Below, piece by piece: positions 9,439 to 18,083 of a stretch of DNA of 64,000 nucleotides (position 1 is its first letter; the number at the start of each line of letters is the position of its first letter). Made by a program: the position numbers and the translations under genes. The notes under the pieces are model-generated. The model saw only the letters and a list, made by a program, of their open reading frames with translations. It searched no databases and was not told the DNA's origin. The DNA lies in the NCBI RefSeq assembly GCF_030409685.1, contig NZ_JAUFQJ010000019.1:1-64000 (forward strand), read 5' to 3'. The stretch is from Ferruginibacter paludis. GTDB lineage: Bacteria; Bacteroidota; Bacteroidia; Chitinophagales; Chitinophagaceae.

Positions 9439-12400
9439 ATGAAAGCCATACGATTTTTACCTTTACTGTTTATACAACTTTGCTGTTGTTGCACCATGGG
9501 TCAACAGCAGCACCTGAAATTTGAACACTTTGATATTAATGCGGGCCTGTCACAAAATCACGTTCTGTGCATACTGCAGGATAGCCGTGGATTTATGTGG
9601 TTTGGAACAAGAGACGGTCTGAATAAATATGACGGCTACAAATTCACCGTTTATAAGAATGATGCAAAGGACAGTAACAGCATCAGCAACAATTTCATTT
9701 CCGGCATTGTGGAAGATGCCAACGGATTTATATGGATAGCAACAAGAGGCGGCGGTTTAAACCGGTACAATAAAGAAAAAGATCAGTTTACCCGTTTTAA
9801 ACATGATGCAAAAAATATCAACAGCATATCAGGTAACATCGTAAATAATATCAGCAAGGATGCTGCAGGCAACTTATGGATCTGTACAGAAGATAATCTT
9901 AATTTTTTTGATCCGGTACGCAATGTTTTTGTGCAGTATAAAATAAATGCGAGATGCGTGTTTGAAGACAGTGGGCACCAGCTTTGGGCAGGTACCTACC
10001 AGGATGGGCTTGGCTTATTGAATAAGCAAGATAAAACTTTCACCTTTTTTAATTATCAGCAAAATGACACCGGTTCAATCAGCAACAACAATGTTTCTGT
10101 AATTTATGAGGATAATAAAAAGCGACTTTGGGTAGGTACAGTCGGTGGAGGATTAAATCTTTTTGACAGAAGCATGAAAACTTTTCGACATTTTCAGCAT
10201 GCTGCAGACGGTGTGGGCACCCAGTCTTCCAACACTATTTTTTCACTGGCAAATGATGCGGCCGGCAATCTCTGGATCGGGACAGAAAACGGTGGCCTCG
10301 GCGTTTATGATTCTTCCAGGGAAGAATTTTACTGGTATCAGCACGACGAGATAGATAATAACAGCATCAGCCATAATTCTGTGTATTCAATTTATAAAGA
10401 TACTGACGGCAATATGTGGGTAGGCACTTTTGCAGGAGGCGTGAATTTATCCACAAGAAACAGCAACCGCTTTGCCCATTTTAAACACACGTCAGACAAC
10501 AGCAGCCTTAATAATAATAATGTGCTGTGCATGCAGGAAAGTGGAGATGGAAAAATCTGGGTTGGTACGGATGGCGGCGGGCTCAACCTTTTTGACCCGG
10601 TTAGCAAAAAATTTGTCCACTATATTCACCAGCAGGGAAACCACAACAGTATTTGCGGTAACTATGTATTGAGTGTTTGCAGGGATACAGAACGTAATCT
10701 ATGGATAGGCACCTGGGGTGATGGCATTACGGTGTTTAACCCCCAAAAAAATACTTACCGGCATTTTAAAAATAATCCGTCAGACAGATCTAGTTTAAGC
10801 TGCAATAATGCCTGGACAATTTATGAAGACCGGAACAAAAATATTTGGGTAGGCACTTATAACGGGGGCCTTAATTTATATAATCCGCGTACCAGTTCTT
10901 TTACAAGGTTTGATACGGGGAGCAGCAATAACAGTACTAAGAAAATACAAACTATTACAGAAGATGCCAGCGGTAATTTGCTGATAGGTACTGATGGAGG
11001 TGGCATGCAGTTATTCAACAAACAAACCAAAGTTTTTACCAGTTTCATACACGATGATACCAAAAACAGCATCACTGATAACCGGGTTACTTTTACCCAT
11101 GTTGATAAATCGGGCAACTGGTGGATTGGCACAATGGCTGGCTTGAATTACTATAATGTAAAAAGACATCTTTTTACCAGTTACACCTTGGCAGACGGGT
11201 TACCAAACAATGTGATCTTTGGCCTGGCAGAAGATGATAAAGGCAACTTTTGGATTAGTACCAACAAGGGAATATCCTGTTTTAACGTTACCACAAAAAA
11301 GTATAAAAACTTTGATGTTGACGATGGTTTGCAATCGTATGAATTTAAGCTGGGGTCGTTTTGCAAAGCTAAATCCGGGGCCATGTATTTTGGTGGCATT
11401 AATGGCTTCAATGAATTCTACCCCGATAAAATATTAAGTAATTCTTATGATCCGCCACTGGTGTTTACCAACTTTGAAATATTCAATAAACATGTTCCTA
11501 TTGCACAAAACACCGACGACCCTTCACCATTAAAGAAAAATATCGCAGAAACAAATAGCCTTACCCTCCCCTACAATAATTCGGTTATTTCATTTGAATT
11601 TGCCTCACTGAATTATGGGGTACCAGAAAAAAAGCAATATGCCTATATGCTGGAAGGTTTCGATAAAACATGGAATGAGATAGGCACCAAACGTACTGCC
11701 ACCTATACCAATCTGAACCCCGGAAATTATATTTTAAAAGTAAAAGGATTGAATACTGAAGGCAAATGGTCAGCAAAAAGCATTTCGATAGCACTGAACA
11801 TTACGCCGCCATTTTGGTTAACCTGGTGGTTTAAAACACTGATGTCATTAACCGTGGCCGGCGTAATTATTGGTATTTACCGCCTTCGTATTAATAGTAT
11901 AAGAGCACAAAAAAATAAACTGCAGCAAAAGGTAGAAGAGCAAACAAGCCAGTTGCTTTTATCTACCCGGGAAGAACAACGTGCACGAAAGGAAGCAGAG
12001 GAGGCAAACAAGGCGAAAAGCGTTTTTCTTGCTACAATGAGTCACGAAATACGCACACCGATGAACGGTGTGATAGGCATGGCATCACTTTTAAATGAAA
12101 CCCAGCTTACTGCCGAGCAGCAAGAATATGCAAAAACTATTTCTACCTGCGGCGAAGCGTTGCTAACGGTGATTAATGATATCCTGGACTTTTCTAAAAT
12201 AGAATCAGGGAATATGGAGCTTGAACACCGTGACTTTGATCTGCGCACCTGCATTGAAGAAGTGCTGGATATCTTCGCAGGTAAGGCAGGCAAACTTGGA
12301 CTGGACCTGGTGTATGAAATTGACTGCAACGTACCCTCGCTAATTATTGGTGACAACCTAAGACTTCGCCAAATATTAATAAATCTGGTAAGCAATGCCA

Positions 12401-13572
12401 TCAAATTTACTGAACAGGGAGAAATATTCGTAGCGGTCCATTTAAAACAGGCAAAAAAAGACGGCACTGTTGAACTACAGTTTAACGTACGTGATACGGG
12501 GATAGGTATACCCGAAGATAAGATGGGAAGATTGTTCAAAGCCTTTTCACAAGTGGATTCATCTACGAGCCGCAAGTATGGTGGTACAGGTCTTGGTTTG
12601 ATTATTTGCGAAAAATTAATAGGGCTGATGGATGGCAAAATTGATGTACAAAGCAAAGAGCATGAAGGCACAACCTTCGCGTTTACCATTTGGACCACTA
12701 CAAGCTCCCAATCGTTGCGTACCTATGTTACCAATAACCTAAACGAGGTGGAAGGTAAGCAAGTACTGGTGGTGGACGACAATTTAACCAATCGCAACAT
12801 ACTTAAAAAGCAGCTGGAAAACTGGAAAATGGAACCGACGCTTGCCGCCAGCGCAGCAGAAGCATTGGCCATTATGACAACAGGCGTACATTTTGATTTA
12901 CTGCTTTCCGATATGCAAATGCCCGATATGGATGGTTGCGAACTGGCACAAAAGCTTCAGCAACTTTATCCCCGCCTTCCCATTATTTTGTTAAGTTCTG
13001 TAGGCGATGAACGCAATAAAATATACGCCGGCTTATTTAAAGCGATCTTAACAAAGCCGGTTAAACAGGAGATGCTACGCCAGGCTATCATCAACGAATT
13101 GAGAGGAAAATCAAAAACTTCAGCCAGTGCGGAGCCGGTAAAACAAACGCTTTCGCCAGACTTCGTCAAGGATCATCCGTTGCGTATACTGATCGCGGAA
13201 GATAACGCAGTCAACCAAAAATTAGCTCTTAGAATTTTAAGCAAACTCGGTTATGATGCTGCCCTGGCAGAGAACGGCCTGGAGGCTTTAGGAATGGTGG
13301 AACAGCAACAATACGACGTTATTCTAATGGATGTACAAATGCCGGGCATGGATGGACTGGAAGCTACACGGCTTATAAGAGAGCGGTTGCAATTACAACC
13401 TGTAATTATTGCAATGACTGCCAATGCCATGAAGGAAGACAAAGATGAATGCCTGGATGCGGGGATGAATGATTTCCTAAGCAAGCCGGTAAAACCCGGG
13501 GATGTAGTGAACACACTAATTAAATGGTCAAATATCATTAACGAAAATACGCCCGGTAAAAAAAGAGCATGA
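9439..13572 (+). CDS. Hybrid two-component system kinase with periplasmic propeller, ending in two receivers
   Basis: 1377 residues. A signal peptide ends near GQQQH, then about a dozen two-component-regulator-propeller blades (repeated IWVGTxGGGLN-type motifs, to residue about 640) form two seven-bladed propellers, followed by a Y_Y_Y domain, one membrane helix at about 794-817, a coiled coil, HisKA (ATMSHEIRTPMNG, His869), an intact ATPase domain (GGTGLGLIICEKL), REC1 (Asp1158) and REC2 (Asp1298). Classical Bacteroides hybrid systems of this type end in an AraC-type DNA-binding domain; this one does not, so it must signal through an Hpt such as the one at 9003. The ligand is unknown, and no polysaccharide locus is adjacent. 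Confidence 0.93.
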   Translation: MKAIRFLPLLFIQLCCCCTMGQQQHLKFEHFDINAGLSQNHVLCILQDSRGFMWFGTRDGLNKYDGYKFTVYKNDAKDSNSISNNFISGIVEDANGFIWIATRGGGLNRYNKEKDQFTRFKHDAKNINSISGNIVNNISKDAAGNLWICTEDNLNFFDPVRNVFVQYKINARCVFEDSGHQLWAGTYQDGLGLLNKQDKTFTFFNYQQNDTGSISNNNVSVIYEDNKKRLWVGTVGGGLNLFDRSMKTFRHFQHAADGVGTQSSNTIFSLANDAAGNLWIGTENGGLGVYDSSREEFYWYQHDEIDNNSISHNSVYSIYKDTDGNMWVGTFAGGVNLSTRNSNRFAHFKHTSDNSSLNNNNVLCMQESGDGKIWVGTDGGGLNLFDPVSKKFVHYIHQQGNHNSICGNYVLSVCRDTERNLWIGTWGDGITVFNPQKNTYRHFKNNPSDRSSLSCNNAWTIYEDRNKNIWVGTYNGGLNLYNPRTSSFTRFDTGSSNNSTKKIQTITEDASGNLLIGTDGGGMQLFNKQTKVFTSFIHDDTKNSITDNRVTFTHVDKSGNWWIGTMAGLNYYNVKRHLFTSYTLADGLPNNVIFGLAEDDKGNFWISTNKGISCFNVTTKKYKNFDVDDGLQSYEFKLGSFCKAKSGAMYFGGINGFNEFYPDKILSNSYDPPLVFTNFEIFNKHVPIAQNTDDPSPLKKNIAETNSLTLPYNNSVISFEFASLNYGVPEKKQYAYMLEGFDKTWNEIGTKRTATYTNLNPGNYILKVKGLNTEGKWSAKSISIALNITPPFWLTWWFKTLMSLTVAGVIIGIYRLRINSIRAQKNKLQQKVEEQTSQLLLSTREEQRARKEAEEANKAKSVFLATMSHEIRTPMNGVIGMASLLNETQLTAEQQEYAKTISTCGEALLTVINDILDFSKIESGNMELEHRDFDLRTCIEEVLDIFAGKAGKLGLDLVYEIDCNVPSLIIGDNLRLRQILINLVSNAIKFTEQGEIFVAVHLKQAKKDGTVELQFNVRDTGIGIPEDKMGRLFKAFSQVDSSTSRKYGGTGLGLIICEKLIGLMDGKIDVQSKEHEGTTFAFTIWTTTSSQSLRTYVTNNLNEVEGKQVLVVDDNLTNRNILKKQLENWKMEPTLAASAAEALAIMTTGVHFDLLLSDMQMPDMDGCELAQKLQQLYPRLPIILLSSVGDERNKIYAGLFKAILTKPVKQEMLRQAIINELRGKSKTSASAEPVKQTLSPDFVKDHPLRILIAEDNAVNQKLALRILSKLGYDAALAENGLEALGMVEQQQYDVILMDVQMPGMDGLEATRLIRERLQLQPVIIAMTANAMKEDKDECLDAGMNDFLSKPVKPGDVVNTLIKWSNIINENTPGKKRA

Positions 13573-13646
13573 TAAAATTATGACAGTTCAAAAGCACTTA
13601 TATCGGCTTTCCGCTACTCCTGTATTACTGCAGTGGGCAAATTGTC

Positions 13647-13942
13647 TTATAACAAATCGACGGTACTACAGTGGTTAAACGTGTACACCTTTTGTTCAAA
13701 ATCAATTTCCACTCCTGCGCTATTGATGCGAAAATGGGTTGTGCCGCCCGGTACCGTAACCATATTAGCCAGAATAAATGAGAGGATACCGATTGTGCCT
13801 TGTACACAATCGATTGCTGCAGTAACGGCGCATAAAATGTGGGGCTTAGTTTACCGTTGATGTTAAAAGCAAAGCCTTCTTCCGGTAGTGCTGCTTCTGC
13901 GTAAGTTGCCTGTTGTATTGGACCCGCCCGAAAAAGTATCAC
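13647..13942 (-). pseudogene. Remnant of a frameshifted secreted-protein gene
   Basis: Two overlapping minus-strand frames both look like real protein. One, from about 13920 to 13830, reads EEGFAFNINGKLSPTFYAP; the adjacent frame, from about 13845 down to a TAA at 13647, reads VTVPGGTTHFRINSAGVEI and then TFNHCSTVDLL before the stop. The change of frame falls near 13830-13845. No full-length start or signal peptide is visible. I read this as the decayed 3' end of a surface or secreted protein gene. The family is unrecognised. Confidence 0.35.
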
Positions 13943-14131
13943 AGCTTTTATACGCTCTTAAACCGGGGAATCAAAAAAATCAACAGGATATGCGCCGTAC
14001 AACCGACGACAACTTAGCAATAAAAGACAAAGTGCAGGGACTTTGAAACCGACAACCCGGTATTGTCATCTTTGATCCTGGTTAGGTAATGAACTTCCCT
14101 GAAGCATATCACTATAATTGCCAGCTTCGGC
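13943..14131. other. Intergenic stretch with no recognised feature
   Basis: Together with the remnant at 13647-13942 this fills the space between the propeller kinase and the DUF1275 gene. I see no open frame with coding character, no strong hairpin and no promoter motif. Confidence 0.3.
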
Positions 14132-14923
14132 TTATTTATCAAGCAACTTCTTTAGTGCAGGCGTTGGTACCTGACCTAAGACCGTTGTGCCGATTTTAAT
14201 TTTCTTTTCCATTTTACGGTAATAGCGCTTTGCATTTACACGAAACACATCATACAATATGGCGTAAACCAAAATTGCAGCGGGCAGAAAAAAGGAATAA
14301 TAATCCAAGTTCCCGAAGGCATATGCGCCCAACAAAGCACCGAAAATAAAAGAAGTGATGATAGATAACTTAAGCCCAATCCGCGATTTCAATTCAGGTT
14401 TGTTTTCAGTTCGGCTAAATATTAGCTGAGCCAGCTCAATGCCCAGATCTGTAAAAGTGCCCGTTAAGTGGGTTGTACGCACCACCGATTTAGATATCAT
14501 AGTTACCAACGCATTTTGCATGCCCATCGCAAACAGCAAACTGCCAGCAAAAAATTGCCGGACTGCCAGATTATTTGTAAAATGATTTCCTAAAAAACCT
14601 GTTGTAATTAGAATCAGGAATTCACATGTAAGCGGTATCAGGTTAGAGTATCGTTGATTTTTACCAATCACATCAATGATAAGACCTGAGATAAATGCAC
14701 CGCCCAAAAAAAGCAACATCCAGGTGGCAATTACCCACGAAGTGGCCCATGATTTTATGGATATATTCTCTGCAAACAGAGCTGCATGACCCGTTACATT
14801 GGTAGTTAAAACTGAAAATCCCAGCAATCCTTCTCCATTTACCAAACCGGCCGTGAGACTTAATACAACGGCTAATCTTACATTATGGATATGTGTACGC
14901 CGTACCCCGTGATGTTTTAGCAT
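14132..14923 (-). CDS. DUF1275 (YoaK-type) membrane protein
   Basis: 263 residues with six to seven hydrophobic segments. Family marks are the N-terminal SLTAGLVNGEGLLGF, the TTNVTGHAALFAE segment, GMQNALVTMISKS, and the conserved TTHLTGTFTDLGIELA. DUF1275/YoaK proteins are inner-membrane proteins of unknown function, sometimes suggested to be transporters. The basic C-terminal tail (KRYYRKMEKKIKIG) is probably cytoplasmic. It has no co-directional neighbour close by, so it is likely monocistronic. Confidence 0.85.
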   Translation of the reverse strand: MLKHHGVRRTHIHNVRLAVVLSLTAGLVNGEGLLGFSVLTTNVTGHAALFAENISIKSWATSWVIATWMLLFLGGAFISGLIIDVIGKNQRYSNLIPLTCEFLILITTGFLGNHFTNNLAVRQFFAGSLLFAMGMQNALVTMISKSVVRTTHLTGTFTDLGIELAQLIFSRTENKPELKSRIGLKLSIITSFIFGALLGAYAFGNLDYYSFFLPAAILVYAILYDVFRVNAKRYYRKMEKKIKIGTTVLGQVPTPALKKLLDK

Positions 14924-15095
14924 AGGCTGTTTTTTATTTATTATCTGCCGGATTTATTTTTGCTTGAAGCCCCGGTTCAGTTATGTTATTTTGAAATTTT
15001 GATTGTGCTAATCAGTATAATTCAAAAATTCAATTTGATGCTGAAGATTGTATATGTTTGCTATGCTGTATTATTTAACAGGCTCAGCTTTAGCT

Positions 15096-15345
15096 TTAAA
15101 CGGTTAAAAATAATTTTGCAAGCGGGATGTTACTCCACAGCTGTGCATCTATGTTCATCGGGTTAAAATTTGATAATTCCCCCAGCATCTTATCAATAAA
15201 GCAGCCAGTAAAACTTTCAGTCACCTTATTTTTTTCCAGGAATTTCATGGCATCTTCAATACCCCCGGTATACTTCTTCAGGGCCGTAAGCCCGCAACAT
15301 TTTACTGATCAGTTTTGCAGTGCATCCATTTACTGTTAATGACAT
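15096..15345 (-). pseudogene. Small gene split by a single frameshift
   Basis: An ATG at 15345 with a good ribosome site (AAAGGAAATAT) begins MSLTVNGCTAKLISKM in one frame. The next frame continues from about 15300 with LTALKKYTGGIEDAMKFLE and runs through DKMLGELSNFNPMNIDAQLW to a TAA at 15096. Each half looks strongly protein-like and the total of 250 bp is not a multiple of three, so a one-base indel near 15290-15310 has split an about 82-residue soluble protein. It lies just downstream of the DinB-like gene on the same strand. It is either a recent pseudogene, a sequencing error or a programmed shift. The family is unrecognised. Confidence 0.5.
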
Positions 15346-15364
15346 ATATTTCCTTTTAGTTTAC

Positions 15365-15901
15365 TTATAACAATGGATAATACTTATCCCTGATACTGTT
15401 TAAATGATGAACCTGGTGCCCAAGAATACTAAAGCCCATGGCAGCAATAGAAATGCGCCGCTTTCTGATGATTCCGGTTTTTAAAAAATCATCGCCGCAG
15501 AAAGTGCTGTAAAGCCCATAGGTAGCCTTTCTAACTGTAATCAGCTCTTCAATTATCCGTTCTACTGATTTATTACCCGCATTGGCGTTGGCCGCAATTT
15601 CGTCGCCGTTAAAACATATTACATGTTCCTTTTCTTCCCTGACAAATCTTAAAGTACCGGCACACACAATACGCTCTGTATCCGAAAGATGCTGCAGTAT
15701 ATCATTTACTGTCCATTTACCGGGCGCATAATTTTTGGAATGCAGCCGGGTAAGTTTGTCTATATCCAGCTTCCACAAATCTTTAATGCTATCTTTAAAG
15801 GCTTTATTAAGATTGTCTTCTGCTACAAGGTTGATGTACAGTTCATACAAATCAGGTGCAAGATCAATATGGATTTTTGTTATTTTATTTAACACCATCA
15901 T
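15365..15901 (-). CDS. DinB-like four-helix protein
   Basis: 178 residues from the ATG at 15901; a GTG lies two codons upstream. The sequence fits the DinB/YfiT superfamily: WTVNDILQHLSDTER provides the first metal-ligand histidine, and the C-terminal LGHQVHHLNSIRDKYYPLL provides the second His cluster. Family members are metal-binding four-helix bundles, some acting as thiol-dependent transferases (bacillithiol or mycothiol S-transferases) and many uncharacterised. The substrate here is unknown. The small frameshifted gene follows 19 bp downstream and was probably co-transcribed. Confidence 0.8.
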   Translation of the reverse strand: MMVLNKITKIHIDLAPDLYELYINLVAEDNLNKAFKDSIKDLWKLDIDKLTRLHSKNYAPGKWTVNDILQHLSDTERIVCAGTLRFVREEKEHVICFNGDEIAANANAGNKSVERIIEELITVRKATYGLYSTFCGDDFLKTGIIRKRRISIAAMGFSILGHQVHHLNSIRDKYYPLL

Positions 15902-16214
15902 TTTCACATTTCGCTTTTAATAATTGTACGGTAAAGAGCTGCATTTATGCATCCCTAAGCCTTTATTTTTTTACCGGGATAAATCAGGGCTGAATAAGCA
16001 GTCTGCAACATGGTTTGGGGAAGGCTGTCGTTGCTGGTTTACGCAGACAGCCCAACCAAACCATCATCATAACAATTAGTATCAGAGGCGCTGATACCGA
16101 AATTTTAAACGCCGCTGGTATGATGCACCAGTTTTTCAACGGAAAAATTTTATTCAGCAGGGGCAAAAAAGCCAATTCATGATTTTAATCTGCCAGCCAG
16201 GATGGTATTTCCAT
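15902..16214. other. Intergenic region with a long two-part inverted repeat
   Basis: No convincing gene is present. At 16012-16062 a strong inverted repeat can fold: GGTTTGG pairs with CCAAACC and GGCTGTC with GACAGCC, separated by a GGAA/CAA internal loop and closed by a 16-base loop. It lacks a U tract in either direction, so it is not an ordinary terminator. A 63-codon open frame across it has no protein character. Confidence 0.4.
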
Positions 16215-16814
16215 TTAATCTTTTATCCAATACTTCAACAGGTTATCTGCTTCGGAATTTGCAAGACGATATCCCTCCGGCACTTCATCTTCCAGGCTAT
16301 GATAGGTTACCAGTTTTGTGCCTGCAGGCTTTTGTTCCAATTGAGTAAATAAATAGCGGTTATAATAATTGTACAATTCCCGGGAGTATTCGATGGTATC
16401 ATCAATTTTATTTGTGCCAATGAGGTTTTCGTAGAATGAGTTGAAGAAATAAAAATGATCGTAGTTTCTAAAATCCAGCTGGGTAAAATTACCGTGAATA
16501 AAAGATGTATTGTTAAGCTTCAAGGTCTTCTTTACAATTTCGGCTTCTGCAATCAGGCTTTTTCTTTGCTCTACCCCATAAAAAAAGGCATTGGGCTTGG
16601 TATAAGCTGCGGCCAGGCAAAATTTTCCCACTCCACTACCGATATCCAATATTCTTGCATTGTTTTCTGCGGCTAAAAAATTGGCAGCTTTCCTTGCCAC
16701 GGGCAGTGGTGTCCAATGTTTGCGGGCCAGTATTTGGATGGAAAATGGATACAGCCGGTTAAATCTGTCATCTGCTGTTTCCCATTTCTCCTTCATTTTT
16801 TCGAGTAATTGCAT
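16215..16814 (-). CDS. Class I SAM-dependent methyltransferase
   Basis: 199 residues using the ATG at 16814; the longer reading from 16913 adds a leader that does not look like protein. Motif I is ARILDIGSGVGKFCLAAA at about residues 54-71, followed by the acidic strand FYGVEQRKS (motif II) and YDHFYFFNSFYEN (motif IV region). These define a Rossmann-fold methyltransferase of the general Methyltransf family. The substrate cannot be inferred. It is divergent from the Crp/Fnr regulator at 17043, which could control it through the shared 228-bp region. Confidence 0.8.
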   Translation of the reverse strand: MQLLEKMKEKWETADDRFNRLYPFSIQILARKHWTPLPVARKAANFLAAENNARILDIGSGVGKFCLAAAYTKPNAFFYGVEQRKSLIAEAEIVKKTLKLNNTSFIHGNFTQLDFRNYDHFYFFNSFYENLIGTNKIDDTIEYSRELYNYYNRYLFTQLEQKPAGTKLVTYHSLEDEVPEGYRLANSEADNLLKYWIKD

Positions 16815-17026
16815 GATTATATTTCTTTGTTGATCTAAGCGGTGTTTATTAATTTGTATTTGATGGATGGAAATAAAAGCGCCGAAGCTGCCAGAAAATT
16901 CAATCAATAACATCAGCCTTATGTGTATCCTATTACCTTTTTGATATACAAAGTTATTTTACATAATAATGCCTGGAGGTAAACTTTATCATTGCAAAAT
17001 GTGCGATATATCAATTTTTAAAAACA

Positions 17027-17034
17027 TAATTTTG
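17027..17034 (+). promoter_or_regulatory. -7 promoter element of the Crp/Fnr gene
   Basis: TAATTTTG matches the Bacteroidota -7 consensus TAnnTTTG. It ends 8 bp before the ATG at 17043, so the transcript would have an almost absent leader. No TTTG box lies 18-20 bp upstream, so this is a partial match. Confidence 0.4.
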
Positions 17035-17042
17035 AAATTCGT

Positions 17043-17750
17043 ATGAGCATCAAAGGCCTTTTTCCGATAGACAAATGGGATTTTAAAAGTGAATCGGTTT
17101 TGGCGGATTTACCGGCAGAAGATTTTGACCTGCTCACCGCACATCAGACGGAGCAGGTATATAAAAAGGGAGAAATTATTTTCAGGGAAGGCGCTTATCC
17201 CGCTGGCATTTTTTATATCAAAGCCGGTAAAGTAAAAAAATACAAGCTGGATAAGGAAGGAAAGGAACACATTATCTATGTCGCAAATAAAGAGGAGTTG
17301 CTGGGTTATCATGCCATCCTTTCAGAAGACCGCTACCCCGACTCAGCTGCATCTATTGAGGAAAGCAGAATTGCTTTCATTCCAAAAGAAGACTTCTTAG
17401 CAGTGCTGAATCAGTCACCTGTATTGAACAGGCGCTTGTTAAAAACATTGAGCCATGAGTTTGCTGTGTTGGCAAATAGCCTTTCTATGTTTGCACAAAA
17501 AAACGTAAGGGAGCGTTTAGCACTCCAGCTGATAGTGCTGAGAGAAAAATATAAAGTGAATTTTAAACCGGGAATGCCGGTGGAAATAAATATGAGCCGG
17601 GACGATTTAGCTAACCTCGTGGGAACAGGAAGAGAAAATGTAGTTAGGGTACTAACCGAGTTTAAAGAGTCCGGAATTTTGCAAACCCAGGGCAGAAAAA
17701 TTATTATCAATGATGTAAATCAATTGATAATAATTGCAGATTACAAGTAA
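17043..17750 (+). CDS. Crp/Fnr-family transcriptional regulator
   Basis: 235 residues. The N-terminal cNMP-binding jelly roll (residues about 25-145) shows KKGEIIFREGAYPAGIFYIKAG and ends with the dimer helix. The C-terminal winged helix-turn-helix contains MSRDDLANLVGTGRENVVRVL, the recognition helix of Crp/Fnr proteins, then GILQTQGRKIIIND. There is no cysteine cluster, so it is not an FNR-type oxygen sensor. In the cNMP pocket the usual GEL..R motif is degenerate, as in many Bacteroidota members, so the effector is uncertain. It is transcribed divergently from the methyltransferase gene, a possible target. Confidence 0.9.
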   Translation: MSIKGLFPIDKWDFKSESVLADLPAEDFDLLTAHQTEQVYKKGEIIFREGAYPAGIFYIKAGKVKKYKLDKEGKEHIIYVANKEELLGYHAILSEDRYPDSAASIEESRIAFIPKEDFLAVLNQSPVLNRRLLKTLSHEFAVLANSLSMFAQKNVRERLALQLIVLREKYKVNFKPGMPVEINMSRDDLANLVGTGRENVVRVLTEFKESGILQTQGRKIIINDVNQLIIIADYK

Positions 17751-17771
17751 CCGCAGTATGAAAATGCGGTT
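17749..17771 (+). terminator. Weak hairpin at the end of the Crp/Fnr gene
   Basis: AACCGCA and TGCGGTT form a 7-bp stem that starts at the stop codon of the Crp/Fnr gene. The following bases (GTAAAA) are not U-rich, so this may be only an RNA-stabilising hairpin. Confidence 0.3.
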
Positions 17772-18083
17772 GTAAAATCCTTCAGGCAAGTTTAGCCGAT
17801 AACCTGTTTCGAACTTAACTTTTTAACCTTAAGCTGCTATTGCCCGGGCAATAGCGAAATCTTTTTTTGTGTGGCAGCAATGGTGCAGTCAGACCTACCT
17901 GACATCAGGTTTCAGCACATTTCATTAAAAAATATTTGGATTGTCTGAAAGTAATTTTCAGCAGCTTTTCAAAATTTATAAATAGCTGCAATCATTCTGT
18001 AAGCCTGGTTTTTGTTTGAGTTCTGAAATCGGTATATCTATCTCATATAGCAATTAGGCTAAGTCTAGTTTTATTAACAATCA
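17751..18083. other. Intergenic region between convergent crp and cysS
   Basis: No gene is visible in this 333-bp space between convergent genes. It holds the hairpin at 17749-17771 and the palindrome terminator at 17836-17868. The rest is AT-rich and featureless. Confidence 0.4.
17836..17868 (+). terminator. Rho-independent terminator of the Crp/Fnr gene
   Basis: A perfect 20-bp palindrome (GCTATTGC, CCGG, GCAATAGC) forms an 8-bp stem with a CCGG loop and is followed by GAAATC and seven Ts at 17862-17868. It lies 86 bp beyond the Crp/Fnr stop codon. Confidence 0.55.

Noticed and set aside
12042..12698. A 218-codon open frame antisense to the propeller hybrid kinase
   Set aside because: It mirrors the HisKA-ATPase region; similar shadow frames occur opposite the other two kinases because the sense sequences are related.
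15984..16175. A 63-codon minus-strand open frame
   Set aside because: It has no family resemblance or ribosome site and overlaps the inverted repeat at 16012-16062.
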